23,738 nt of DNA from CANLBN01 sp047634655. Lineage in GTDB: Bacteria; Pseudomonadota; Gammaproteobacteria; Pseudomonadales; Cellvibrionaceae. The stretch lies in the NCBI GenBank assembly GCA_047634655.1, contig JBLIHY010000025.1, positions 1 through 23,738 on the forward strand. Reading direction: 5' to 3'. Each line of letters begins with the position of its first letter. Within the stretch, counting starts at the first letter, position 1. Below are positions 16,498 to 23,291 of the stretch, piece after piece. The position numbers and the translations under genes are program-made. The notes below the pieces were generated by a model. It did not search any database. It was not told the origin of the DNA and saw only the letters and a list, made by a program, of their open reading frames with translations.

Positions 16498-16878
16498 ATG
16501 AATAAAGAACGACCTGTAAACCTGGATCTGGCAACAGTAAAATTCCCGATTACTGCAATAGCGTCCATCCTCCACCGCATCTGCGCAGTTATCACCTGGG
16601 TAGGTCTGGGCTATTTGTTATTTCTTTTATCCCAAGCACTGGGGTCGGAAGCACAATTTAATGCAATCGCCGAATCTCTACAAACTAACTTCTTTCTGCA
16701 ATTTATAAGCTGGGGGTTTTTAGCAGCGTTTTCTTATTACTGTATGGGCACTATCAAGCACATTATTCAGGATCTTGGTTTTTTTGAAGATCTCGCTGGT
16801 GGTCAATTTATTTCTTGGACTGCAATAGCAGCAGGCATTATTTTAGCAATCCTTGCAGGAGTCTTTATATGGGCATAA
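16498..16878 (+). CDS. sdhC: Succinate dehydrogenase cytochrome b556 subunit, His heme ligand replaced
   Basis: Membrane anchor of complex II. 126 residues, three predicted helices (about 20-44, 65-88, 105-125). The N-terminus MNKERPVNLDLATVKFPITA is the family hallmark and decides the start at 16498 (agagaga upstream) over an in-frame ATG at 16459. Quinone-site Ser23 and Arg27 (SILHR) are kept. The helix-2 motif, where E. coli has YHVVVGIRH with His84 ligating heme b, reads YYCMGTIKH: Tyr81 (codon TAC) takes the ligand position, while the later His (His88) is retained. Apart from His26 and His88 the protein has no histidine. It lies after sucD rather than before sdhA, and overlaps sdhD by 10 bp. 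Confidence 0.93.
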   Translation: MNKERPVNLDLATVKFPITAIASILHRICAVITWVGLGYLLFLLSQALGSEAQFNAIAESLQTNFFLQFISWGFLAAFSYYCMGTIKHIIQDLGFFEDLAGGQFISWTAIAAGIILAILAGVFIWA

Positions 16879-17201
16879 TGAATGATGGTGTTAAACAGTG
16901 GGTATTTCAGCGAGTTACCAATGCAGTTGTCGTAACCTTTGGCATCGTTCTGGCGTACCTCCTTTTATCAGGTAAGGTCTCAAATTACGATTCGTTGAAA
17001 GCTTCGGTGCTGGACAGTGGCCTTGCATACTACATTGTATTGGTTCTGTTGTTATCCTGTATTAATTCTGTGCTCGCAGGGTGGCAGATTGATGGAGACT
17101 ACAGTAAGAAGTTTGGACTACCGACCAACCTACTGACAATAATCGCGCTGGTCGTTAGCGCTGCTTATTTACTCTATGGATTGAATCTTCTGTTCGTCTG
17201 A
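16869..17201 (+). CDS. sdhD: Succinate dehydrogenase membrane anchor subunit, without any histidine
   Basis: Second membrane anchor of complex II, 110 residues with three helices (about 17-34, 53-71, 86-108). The start at 16869 was chosen because AGGAG lies seven bases upstream; an ATG at 16878 (TAATG over the sdhC stop) is possible and would shorten it by three residues. Arg15 in FQRVTNAVV and the quinone-site pair Asp77/Tyr78 in WQIDGDY match E. coli Arg20 and Asp82/Tyr83. The heme ligand position, His71 of E. coli in HAWIGMWQVLTDY, is Asn66 here (codon AAT), in NSVLAGWQIDGDY. There is no His anywhere in the protein; Cys64 is two residues away. Divergent, but context and the WQ-x3-DY motif make the call firm. 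Confidence 0.9.
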   Translation: MGIMNDGVKQWVFQRVTNAVVVTFGIVLAYLLLSGKVSNYDSLKASVLDSGLAYYIVLVLLLSCINSVLAGWQIDGDYSKKFGLPTNLLTIIALVVSAAYLLYGLNLLFV

Positions 17202-17988
17202 TTTCCGGATATTTAGCAAAAGGTTTTTGTAGCTTATATATATCGCAAATCTCCAAAGCTACTTTACGGAAAAACCGCATATCGAAACTCATATTTTGTG
17301 TGTAGGTAGTTAGCACACGGCAGCTAAATAAAGTTTCCGCTCAATTAAAGGTACAGGGATATACCAACAAGACACTTGCAAATAGTACCCTGGAATTTCA
17401 AATCTTCAGAGGTAAGCGTAGATGTTTATGGGGTCCTGCCCCGCTTCTTACCTTGCACCCCTTGCAAATAATGTGGAGTTTAAAGCAAGTATTTGCAGCG
17501 TATTCGAAATTTCAGGGTACTTTTTGTTTCCTAACTAACTATTTCCCAACCAGTAGTCATCACAATTCTAGCGGCGAAAAAATCTAATAATTCCATTGCC
17601 ACTCGATAAAAGATCCGTGATTTTCGCAGGATACGTTTGCTGATAAAGTTCCTGCCCTGGGGTCCAAAGTGCGAATTTCCCATTATTTCAAGACAGGCAA
17701 AATAGGCAAATCAATACCGGTTAATAAATGGAGCCATAATTAGTCCATAAATATCGTGTCGATTAATTCGTTGATCTGTCTGCAAGTCCGACAGCAGTTC
17801 TTCGTACAGCATTTTATAGAAATTCGGCCTAATGTCTTTAGACATTTCCCCGCTATTTTTCGTGCGACACCCACTAAAATCAAAACTAAAACAGCGCGCT
17901 CGCGGCGCAGATTTTTTGTCGTTTTATAAACGACTACGAAAATCTTGTGCGATGAACCCTGAAATCTTGCCAACGATTACCATCAATC
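17202..17988. other. 787-bp gap between sdhD and dnaE
   Basis: No convincing gene on either strand; a 77-codon minus frame at 17740-17973 is Cys/Lys-rich without family features. Contents seen: a weak 7-bp hairpin gtagctt/aagctac (17229-17262) after sdhD, a MITE-like element (17385-17520), and a small hairpin aatgtc-ttta-gacatt (17831-17846). The dnaE promoter must lie in the last part but was not identified. Confidence 0.4.
17385..17520. repeat. MITE-like element, 136 bp, with 19-bp terminal inverted repeats
   Basis: The left end gtaccctggaatttcaaat (17385-17403) and the inverted right end (17502-17520) match at 17 of 19 positions. Inside are a second inverted pair (aggtaag near 17411, cttacct near 17447) and a central ggggtcctgcccc hairpin. 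The decamer cttgcaaata occurs at 17375-17384 and 17461-17470, with a partial inverted copy near 17488. No coding capacity. It fits a MITE or a REP-doublet-like structure; sequences of the ggggtc/gtaccctg kind are common around REP-associated transposases, and a broken one lies at 22420-23109, but the link is inference. Confidence 0.5.
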
Positions 17989-20900
17989 ATGACGACTAAT
18001 TTTGTCCATCTGAAGCTCCACACTGAATTTTCCCTTGTCGACAGCACGATCCGCATCAAAGCCTTGGTCGAGCGTTTACTCGAAATGGGCATGCCCGCTA
18101 TCGGCATCACCGATCAGAATAATTTTTATGGCCTGATCAAATTTTATCGCGCCATGCAGACGGCAGGCATTAAGCCCATCATCGGTGTTGATTTCTATAT
18201 TCGCAGCTTGGAAGAGGATGCCAAAATTTCCAACTTGACTCTGTTGGCCATGAACCACCGGGGTTACCTCAATATCATTGAACTTATTTCCCGCAGCTTT
18301 ATTCACGGCCAGTATCACGGAGTACCCTATGTGCGTCGGGAGTGGTTGAGCGAACTCAACGCGGGGATCATTGTGCTCTCAGGTGGCCGCCGGGGAGACG
18401 TGGGACAAGCTCTGCTTAATGATCGATACGCTCAAGCCAGAGAGCTGCTGTTGGAATGGCAGCAGGATTTTCCCGGCCGTTTCTACCTGGAATTACAACG
18501 CACCGGTCGTGAAGACGAAGAAAACTACCTTCACCAGGCAGCAAATCTGGCCGCAGAAAATCAGACCCCCGTCGTTGCTACCAACGATGTGTGTTTTTTG
18601 GATATCGATGAGTTTGAGGTTCACGAAGCCCGAGTGTGTATCGGCGAGGGCCGCACTCTCGAAGATCCTCGCCGCGAGCGCCGTTACAGCGAGCAACAGT
18701 ATCTGCGCACGGCCGATGAGATGTGCGAGCTGTTCAGCGATATACCAGAAGCCTTGGCGAATACGGTGGAAATTGCCAGGCGTTGCAATGTCGATATCGA
18801 GTTGGACAAATACTATCTGCCGGATTATCCCATCCCCGAAAAGTTCCAAAATGATCAGTTTTTTGCAGAACACATTTCCTATGACGCTCTCGAGCGTGCG
18901 GCCAAAACCGCGATGGAGACCAAGTGGGGAGGAAAAGAACATTCAGCGGAATACCAGCGCACATTACACACCAATATTTTCTTTCAAAAAGTTTCCTATC
19001 AGGGCCTTTATCAGCGACTGTCCATCACTTTTCAACGGCAGGGCATCGATACATCAGGGTCAGATTATCAGCATCATCTGCAGCCCTACTTGGAACGCCT
19101 GCAATATGAAATGAATACCATTATGCAGATGGGCTTCTCGGGCTATTTTTTAATCGTGATGGATTTTATTCGGTGGGCCAAAGATCACTACATTTCCGTG
19201 GGTCCCGGACGGGGATCAGGCGCTGGATCGTTAGTGGCATACGCTCAGAAAATTACCGATTTGGATCCGCTGGAATACGATCTATTGTTCGAGCGTTTCC
19301 TAAACCCAGAGCGGGTTTCCATGCCGGATTTCGACATCGATTTTTGTATGGATAACCGCGATCGAGTCATCAGCTATGTCGCGGAAACCTATGGTCGGGA
19401 TGCCGTCTCTCAAATCATCACCTTTGGCACCATGGCCGCAAAAGCGGTAGTGCGCGATGTGGCAAGGGTTCAGGGGAAACCCTACGGTCTTGCCGACAAG
19501 TTGTCGAAGATGATCCCTATGGATATCGGCATCACGCTGAAAAAAGCCTACCAGCAGGAAGCGATACTGCGGGATTTCCTCGAGGAAAATAGCGATGCAC
19601 AGGAAATCTGGGAAGTCTCTTTAAAACTCGAAGGCGTTACCCGTAACGTCGGCAAACACGCTGGCGGAGTGGTTATTGCGCCGACCCGCCTGACCGATTT
19701 CTCTCCGTTGTTCTGCGATGAAACCGGCAAAGGTCTGGTCACTCAGTACGATAAAAACGATGTGGAATCGGTGGGACTGATCAAGTTCGATTTTTTAGGT
19801 CTGCGCACGCTGACAATCATCGATTGGGCGGTGGCTATGATTAACGCTCAGAGAGCGCAAAGCGGAGAAACCCCGCTGGATATCTCGCTGATCGATTTAA
19901 ACGACAAAGCGACCTACGAAATGCTGAAAACGGCCGAAACCACGGCGGTATTCCAGTTGGAATCGCGCGGCATGAAGGATCTGATAAAACGACTGAAGCC
20001 GGATAACATCGAAGATATGACCGCCCTAGTGGCGTTGTTCCGCCCCGGCCCGCTGCAATCGGGGATGGTCGATGACTTTATCAACCGCAAGCACGGTCGC
20101 GCACAAGTCGCTTATCCGGATGCCAAATATCAACACCACAAACTAAAACCCATCCTGGAATCCACCTATGGAGTCATTGTCTACCAGGAGCAGGTGATGA
20201 AAATTGCTCAGGAATTGGCCGGTTACACCCTCGGTGGCGCCGATTTATTGCGGCGGGCCATGGGTAAGAAGAAGCCGGAAGAAATGGCCCGACAGCGAGT
20301 TGTTTTTGAGACTGGTGCGAAAGATCTAGGCGTAGACCCGAACCTAGCTATTAAGATTTTTGACCTGGTGGAAAAGTTTGCCGGCTACGGCTTTAACAAA
20401 TCGCACTCGGCCGCTTATGCGGTCTTGTCCTACCAAACGGCCTGGCTGAAAACGCGCTATCCGGCGGAATTTATGGCGGCGACCATGTCATCGGACATGG
20501 ACAAAACCGACAAAGTCGTGACCTTTATCGACGAGAGCCGATCAATGGGATTGACTCTGCTGCCCCCGGACGTCAATCGCAGTCAATATAAATTTACCGT
20601 CGATGAAGACGACAATGTCATCTATGGCCTCGGTGCCATCAAAGGCCTCGGAGAAGGGCCGGTCGACAGTATCATCGAAGCCAGAAAGCAGGGCCCTTTT
20701 GTTGACCTGTATGACTTCTGTATGCGAGTGGACGCCCGCAAAATCAACAAAAGAGCGCTGGAAGCGCTGGTTCGCAGCGGCGCTTTTGACGATATTGGCC
20801 CCCAACTCAGCGACCTCGATCACCGCCGCGCCACCTTGTTTGCTTCAATTTCCGATGCGGTGAGGGCCGCGGAACAAACCCAGTCAAATGTCAGTGCGGG

Positions 20901-21654
20901 CATGGGCGACTTGTTTGGTAATGTCGTGCCCAGTGGCGACAGCGATGGCCACAGCGGTAGCGTTTATCGAGACATCCCCAGCGCCCACCGTTGGACCCTC
21001 AAAGAGCGGCTACAGGGTGAAAAGGAAACCCTGGGCCTGTACCTCACTGGGCATCCCATCGACGAGTACGACGGGGAAATCCGCCACTTGGTCTCGTCGT
21101 CCATTGCCGATCTGGCACCCGAGAAAAAAACAGTTAAAGTAGCGGGCCTGGTCATTGCTATGCGCGTGATGAAAACCAAGCGCGGCGATACCATGGGCTT
21201 CCTCACGCTGGACGACCGCACAGGGCGCATCGAAGTGGCAATCTTTGCCGACAATTACGATCGTCATCGAGAAAAGTTGGTAAAAGATGCACTGTTGATT
21301 GTCGAGGGCCAAGTCAACCACGACGACTACAGCGGCACGTTGAAAATGCGCGCCGATATGGTGACCAGCCTGGAGGAGGCCCGCCGCGACCAACTGCGAG
21401 CCATCAGCATAAACTGGGACAGCAAAATACTAAGAGACAACTGCCAGCAAACACTGATGAAAATCATTGAATCCCACCGCATAGTGTTTGACAGTGAAAA
21501 ATCCGGCTGCGACATTCTGATCAATTACCGTCGAATCGATGCCAAAGTTCAGTTAAAACTCCCCGTGCATTGGCGCATTCAACCAGTGGATGAAGTGGTG
21601 ATGCAACTGCGGGAAGCCTTCGGCAAAGAGAGTTTATCGCTGATTTATCACTAA
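17989..21654 (+). CDS. dnaE: DNA polymerase III alpha subunit
   Basis: Replicative polymerase of the chromosome. 1221 residues against 1160 in E. coli. The N-terminal PHP domain starts FVHLKLHTEFSLVD. The palm contains GPGRGSGAGSLVAYA and the catalytic aspartates Asp449 and Asp451 in MPDFDIDF, with the third in GLIKFDFLGLRTL. GKHAGGVVIAP and PGPLQSGMVDDF follow, and the fingers carry GADLLRRAMGKKK. An OB fold lies near KVAGLVIAMRVMKTKRG. Between YYLPDYP (275-281) and MQMGFSGYF (379 on) the protein is about 47 residues longer than E. coli. The internal clamp-binding site reads MGDLF (972-976), lacking the consensus Gln. No clear ribosome binding site precedes the ATG, but the N-terminus fits. 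Monocistronic, with a strong terminator. Confidence 0.98.
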   Translation: MTTNFVHLKLHTEFSLVDSTIRIKALVERLLEMGMPAIGITDQNNFYGLIKFYRAMQTAGIKPIIGVDFYIRSLEEDAKISNLTLLAMNHRGYLNIIELISRSFIHGQYHGVPYVRREWLSELNAGIIVLSGGRRGDVGQALLNDRYAQARELLLEWQQDFPGRFYLELQRTGREDEENYLHQAANLAAENQTPVVATNDVCFLDIDEFEVHEARVCIGEGRTLEDPRRERRYSEQQYLRTADEMCELFSDIPEALANTVEIARRCNVDIELDKYYLPDYPIPEKFQNDQFFAEHISYDALERAAKTAMETKWGGKEHSAEYQRTLHTNIFFQKVSYQGLYQRLSITFQRQGIDTSGSDYQHHLQPYLERLQYEMNTIMQMGFSGYFLIVMDFIRWAKDHYISVGPGRGSGAGSLVAYAQKITDLDPLEYDLLFERFLNPERVSMPDFDIDFCMDNRDRVISYVAETYGRDAVSQIITFGTMAAKAVVRDVARVQGKPYGLADKLSKMIPMDIGITLKKAYQQEAILRDFLEENSDAQEIWEVSLKLEGVTRNVGKHAGGVVIAPTRLTDFSPLFCDETGKGLVTQYDKNDVESVGLIKFDFLGLRTLTIIDWAVAMINAQRAQSGETPLDISLIDLNDKATYEMLKTAETTAVFQLESRGMKDLIKRLKPDNIEDMTALVALFRPGPLQSGMVDDFINRKHGRAQVAYPDAKYQHHKLKPILESTYGVIVYQEQVMKIAQELAGYTLGGADLLRRAMGKKKPEEMARQRVVFETGAKDLGVDPNLAIKIFDLVEKFAGYGFNKSHSAAYAVLSYQTAWLKTRYPAEFMAATMSSDMDKTDKVVTFIDESRSMGLTLLPPDVNRSQYKFTVDEDDNVIYGLGAIKGLGEGPVDSIIEARKQGPFVDLYDFCMRVDARKINKRALEALVRSGAFDDIGPQLSDLDHRRATLFASISDAVRAAEQTQSNVSAGMGDLFGNVVPSGDSDGHSGSVYRDIPSAHRWTLKERLQGEKETLGLYLTGHPIDEYDGEIRHLVSSSIADLAPEKKTVKVAGLVIAMRVMKTKRGDTMGFLTLDDRTGRIEVAIFADNYDRHREKLVKDALLIVEGQVNHDDYSGTLKMRADMVTSLEEARRDQLRAISINWDSKILRDNCQQTLMKIIESHRIVFDSEKSGCDILINYRRIDAKVQLKLPVHWRIQPVDEVVMQLREAFGKESLSLIYH

Positions 21655-21729
21655 GATTATTGCCGGTTGGCAGAGTTGTACAATAAAGCAGAGAATATCA
21701 ATTTGGTAATGGCTATCGATAACGGGTTA

Positions 21730-21759
21730 AAAAACTCGGCCGCAAGCGACCGAGTTTTT
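21730..21759 (+). terminator. Rho-independent terminator of dnaE
   Basis: aaaaactcgg (21730-21739) pairs with ccgagttttt (21750-21759), with a 10-nt loop and the T-run forming the tail. The symmetric A and T runs make it able to work in both directions. It lies 75 bp after the dnaE stop. Confidence 0.85.
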
Positions 21760-21760
21760 C

Positions 21761-21794
21761 ATAGATTCCCCCGGCTTTAGCCGGGGGAATCTAT
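21761..21794. repeat. 34-bp perfect palindrome resembling an IS200/IS605-type end hairpin
   Basis: atagattcccccggct (21761-21776) is perfectly complementary to 21779-21794, with tt between: a 16-bp stem. The ccccggctttagccgggg core strongly resembles the subterminal hairpins of IS200/IS605-family elements and their palindrome-bearing remnants. It directly follows the dnaE terminator and precedes an unrecognised gene by 28 bp. No tnpA or tnpB of that family is seen nearby. Confidence 0.55.
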
Positions 21795-21822
21795 TAGAGG
21801 CAGGTTCTTAGGGCTCGCAACT

Positions 21823-22317
21823 ATGAATACAGCCGAAGTATCTGTTGAGTATGCAGATTACGTCATTGCACGTAGCTTTCTTGAGGCTTTTAACGAATGG
21901 ATTGATGGATGTAGCTCAAAACCTAAAAATAAAGCGCTGGATTTTACTCAAGAGCACTCACACCTTATACCCAAGACACTACAACTTTTATTAGCTGCAA
22001 TTCTAATTTACTTTTGTCTAACAGAATCACCTGAATTTCTTGCCAGTACATTACCTCAAGATTGGGGGCGATTTTTTATACTATTTGGTGGTGCATTTTA
22101 CTTTGTTACATCCCTTTCGGAGAGTGCGGGAAGAATAATTGAGAAATCATTAGATAATAGTCAGCAATTGTCTTATTTAAAATTGAATAAGGGCGATGAA
22201 AAACTGATTGCGAAGTTTTCAGATCGAAACAAGTCCACATTTTGGAAGTTTACAGGTGGGTGCGTTTTAACTATTTTCTTAGGTGTGATCTCATCAAAAA
22301 TAGCAGGGTTAATATAA
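21823..22317 (+). CDS. Hypothetical membrane protein with three predicted helices
   Basis: Not recognised. 164 residues: a soluble N-terminal part of about 48 residues with an acidic/aromatic helix (YADYVIARSFLEAFNEWIDG), then hydrophobic segments near 50-68, 82-98 and 141-163, with a charged stretch between the second and third (residues 99-140). There is no signal peptide, no Cys motif and no enzyme motif. The start ATG has only a distant aggg upstream. Base composition is visibly more AT-rich than dnaE. It lies between a transposon-like palindrome and a broken REP-associated transposase, so it is a likely cargo or accessory gene. Coding is supported by length and by hydrophobic segments in one frame, but not by homology. 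Confidence 0.6.
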   Translation: MNTAEVSVEYADYVIARSFLEAFNEWIDGCSSKPKNKALDFTQEHSHLIPKTLQLLLAAILIYFCLTESPEFLASTLPQDWGRFFILFGGAFYFVTSLSESAGRIIEKSLDNSQQLSYLKLNKGDEKLIAKFSDRNKSTFWKFTGGCVLTIFLGVISSKIAGLI

Positions 22318-22339
22318 ACATAATGAGACATTTTGGGCC

Positions 22340-22355
22340 AGAGTTAAAACTCTTC
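22340..22355. repeat. Small palindrome upstream of the REP-associated transposase
   Basis: agagtt-aa-aactct (22340-22353) is a perfect inverted repeat. gagttaaaactcttc (22341-22355) resembles gagtttttactcttg at 23119-23133 on the other side of the transposase, differing in the central aaa/ttt and the last base. Possible REP-like flanking pair. Confidence 0.35.
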
Positions 22356-22419
22356 AAAAAATAGCTGAGCTTTGGCGATAATGGATTAACTAAAAAAGGT
22401 TTATTTCAAGAAAGAAAGT

Positions 22420-23109
22420 ATGCCGAGGCGATCACGCCTATATCCAGTTGGTATTGCACAGCATGTGATTCAGCGAGGAAAAAACCGTCAAGTTTGCTTT
22501 GTCAACGATGAAGATATGACGACGTACGTCAACTGGTTGTACGAGGGATCACTTAAGTTTCAAGTGTAAATCCACGCCTGGGTATTGATGGCCTATCATA
22601 TCCACTTGCTGGCAACGCCATTAACAGCAAATGGGATATCCGGGATGAAGCAATACCTGGATAGATATTACGTACGCTATTTTAATCAGACTTACCGGCG
22701 AAGTGATGCTTTATGGGAGGGGCGCTTTAAATCTTGATTGGTTCAGGATAGTGAATATTTTTTATATTGTCAGCGCTATATTGAACTCAATCCCGTGATG
22801 GTCGATAGGGTTAAAGACCCGTATAACTATGTTTGGTCAATTTGTCAGGCGAATACTTCGGGCCTTACGACAAAATTACATTCGCCCCATGCTACCTACT
22901 TGGCTTTAGGTGATAATCTCAGAGAACGCCAAGCCAATTATCGTGAATTATTTGCGAAAGAAGCCAACGAGTCACTGATCAACGATATTCGTTACGCGGT
23001 GGGTAAAGGTTTGGTTTTGGGTGCGGAGCGGTTTCAAATTGAGGTTGAAACCTTGTGTGGACAACGAGTGAGATTGCTAAAGCGTGGACCTAAGAATCGA
23101 AATTCATAG
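22420..23109 (+). pseudogene. REP-associated tyrosine transposase (RAYT), broken by two stop codons
   Basis: The reading frame starts MPRRSRLYPVGIAQHVIQRG, the hallmark of the Y1/RAYT transposase family (IS200-like, PF01797), single-strand-acting enzymes tied to REP sequences. It stays in one frame to the TAG at 23107 but is interrupted by TAA at 22567-22569 (codon 50) and TGA at 22735-22737 (codon 106). The HUH pair is His60/His62 in AYHIHLL, and the catalytic Tyr region is YLDRYYVRYFNQTYRR. RYIELNPVMVDRVKDP and a C-terminal RVRLLKRGPK tail follow. The TGA sits where relatives often have Cys (KS-C-LVQ), one base from TGC. With no frameshift and otherwise intact motifs, the decay looks recent. 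An ATG-less downstream frame (from 22738) alone could not make an active enzyme. Confidence 0.85.
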
Positions 23110-23110
23110 C

Positions 23111-23133
23111 GTAAAAATGAGTTTTTACTCTTG
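23111..23133. repeat. Hairpin downstream of the REP-associated transposase
   Basis: gtaaaaa (23111-23117) pairs with tttttac (23122-23128) around tgag. It overlaps gagtttttactcttg (23119-23133), the partner of the upstream palindrome at 22341. It could mark the end of the RAYT unit, or a weak terminator. Confidence 0.35.
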
Positions 23134-23291
23134 TATCTTTAAATTCCTGCATAATTTCTCTCAGCTTGCCAGCCTGTTTGCCCTGAAGGTCTTGAACCTG
23201 TGGGTCAGTCTAAGGCGGCAAGCGATACACCTTATTAATCCAAACAGTTGTTAAGGTCACCAAGCCTGCATTGGCAAGAGAGGAACATAAG
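23134..23291 (+). ncRNA. Candidate IS110-family left end / bridge RNA region
   Basis: 158 bp of non-coding DNA directly upstream of an IS110-family transposase. IS110 elements are known to encode a bridge RNA in a non-coding end. Nested pairings are visible: gcttgcc/ggcaagc (23164-23170/23217-23223), enclosing ctga...tcag and aggt-cttga-acct near 23183-23208, and a later ccaa/ttgg pair (23260-23274). The stem with internal loops is the kind of fold expected. The exact element end, the target-binding loops and even the subgroup (IS110 or IS1111, which differ in where the RNA lies) cannot be decided here. Confidence 0.3.

Noticed and set aside
17740..17973. 77-codon minus-strand frame upstream of dnaE
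   Set aside because: Cys/Lys-rich without motif, lies in the probable dnaE promoter region; not supported as a gene.
22567..22737. Recoding of the TAA and TGA (for example selenocysteine at the Cys-like TGA) in the RAYT
   Set aside because: A TAA at codon 50 would also need read-through; two stops in a mobile-element gene are more simply explained as decay.
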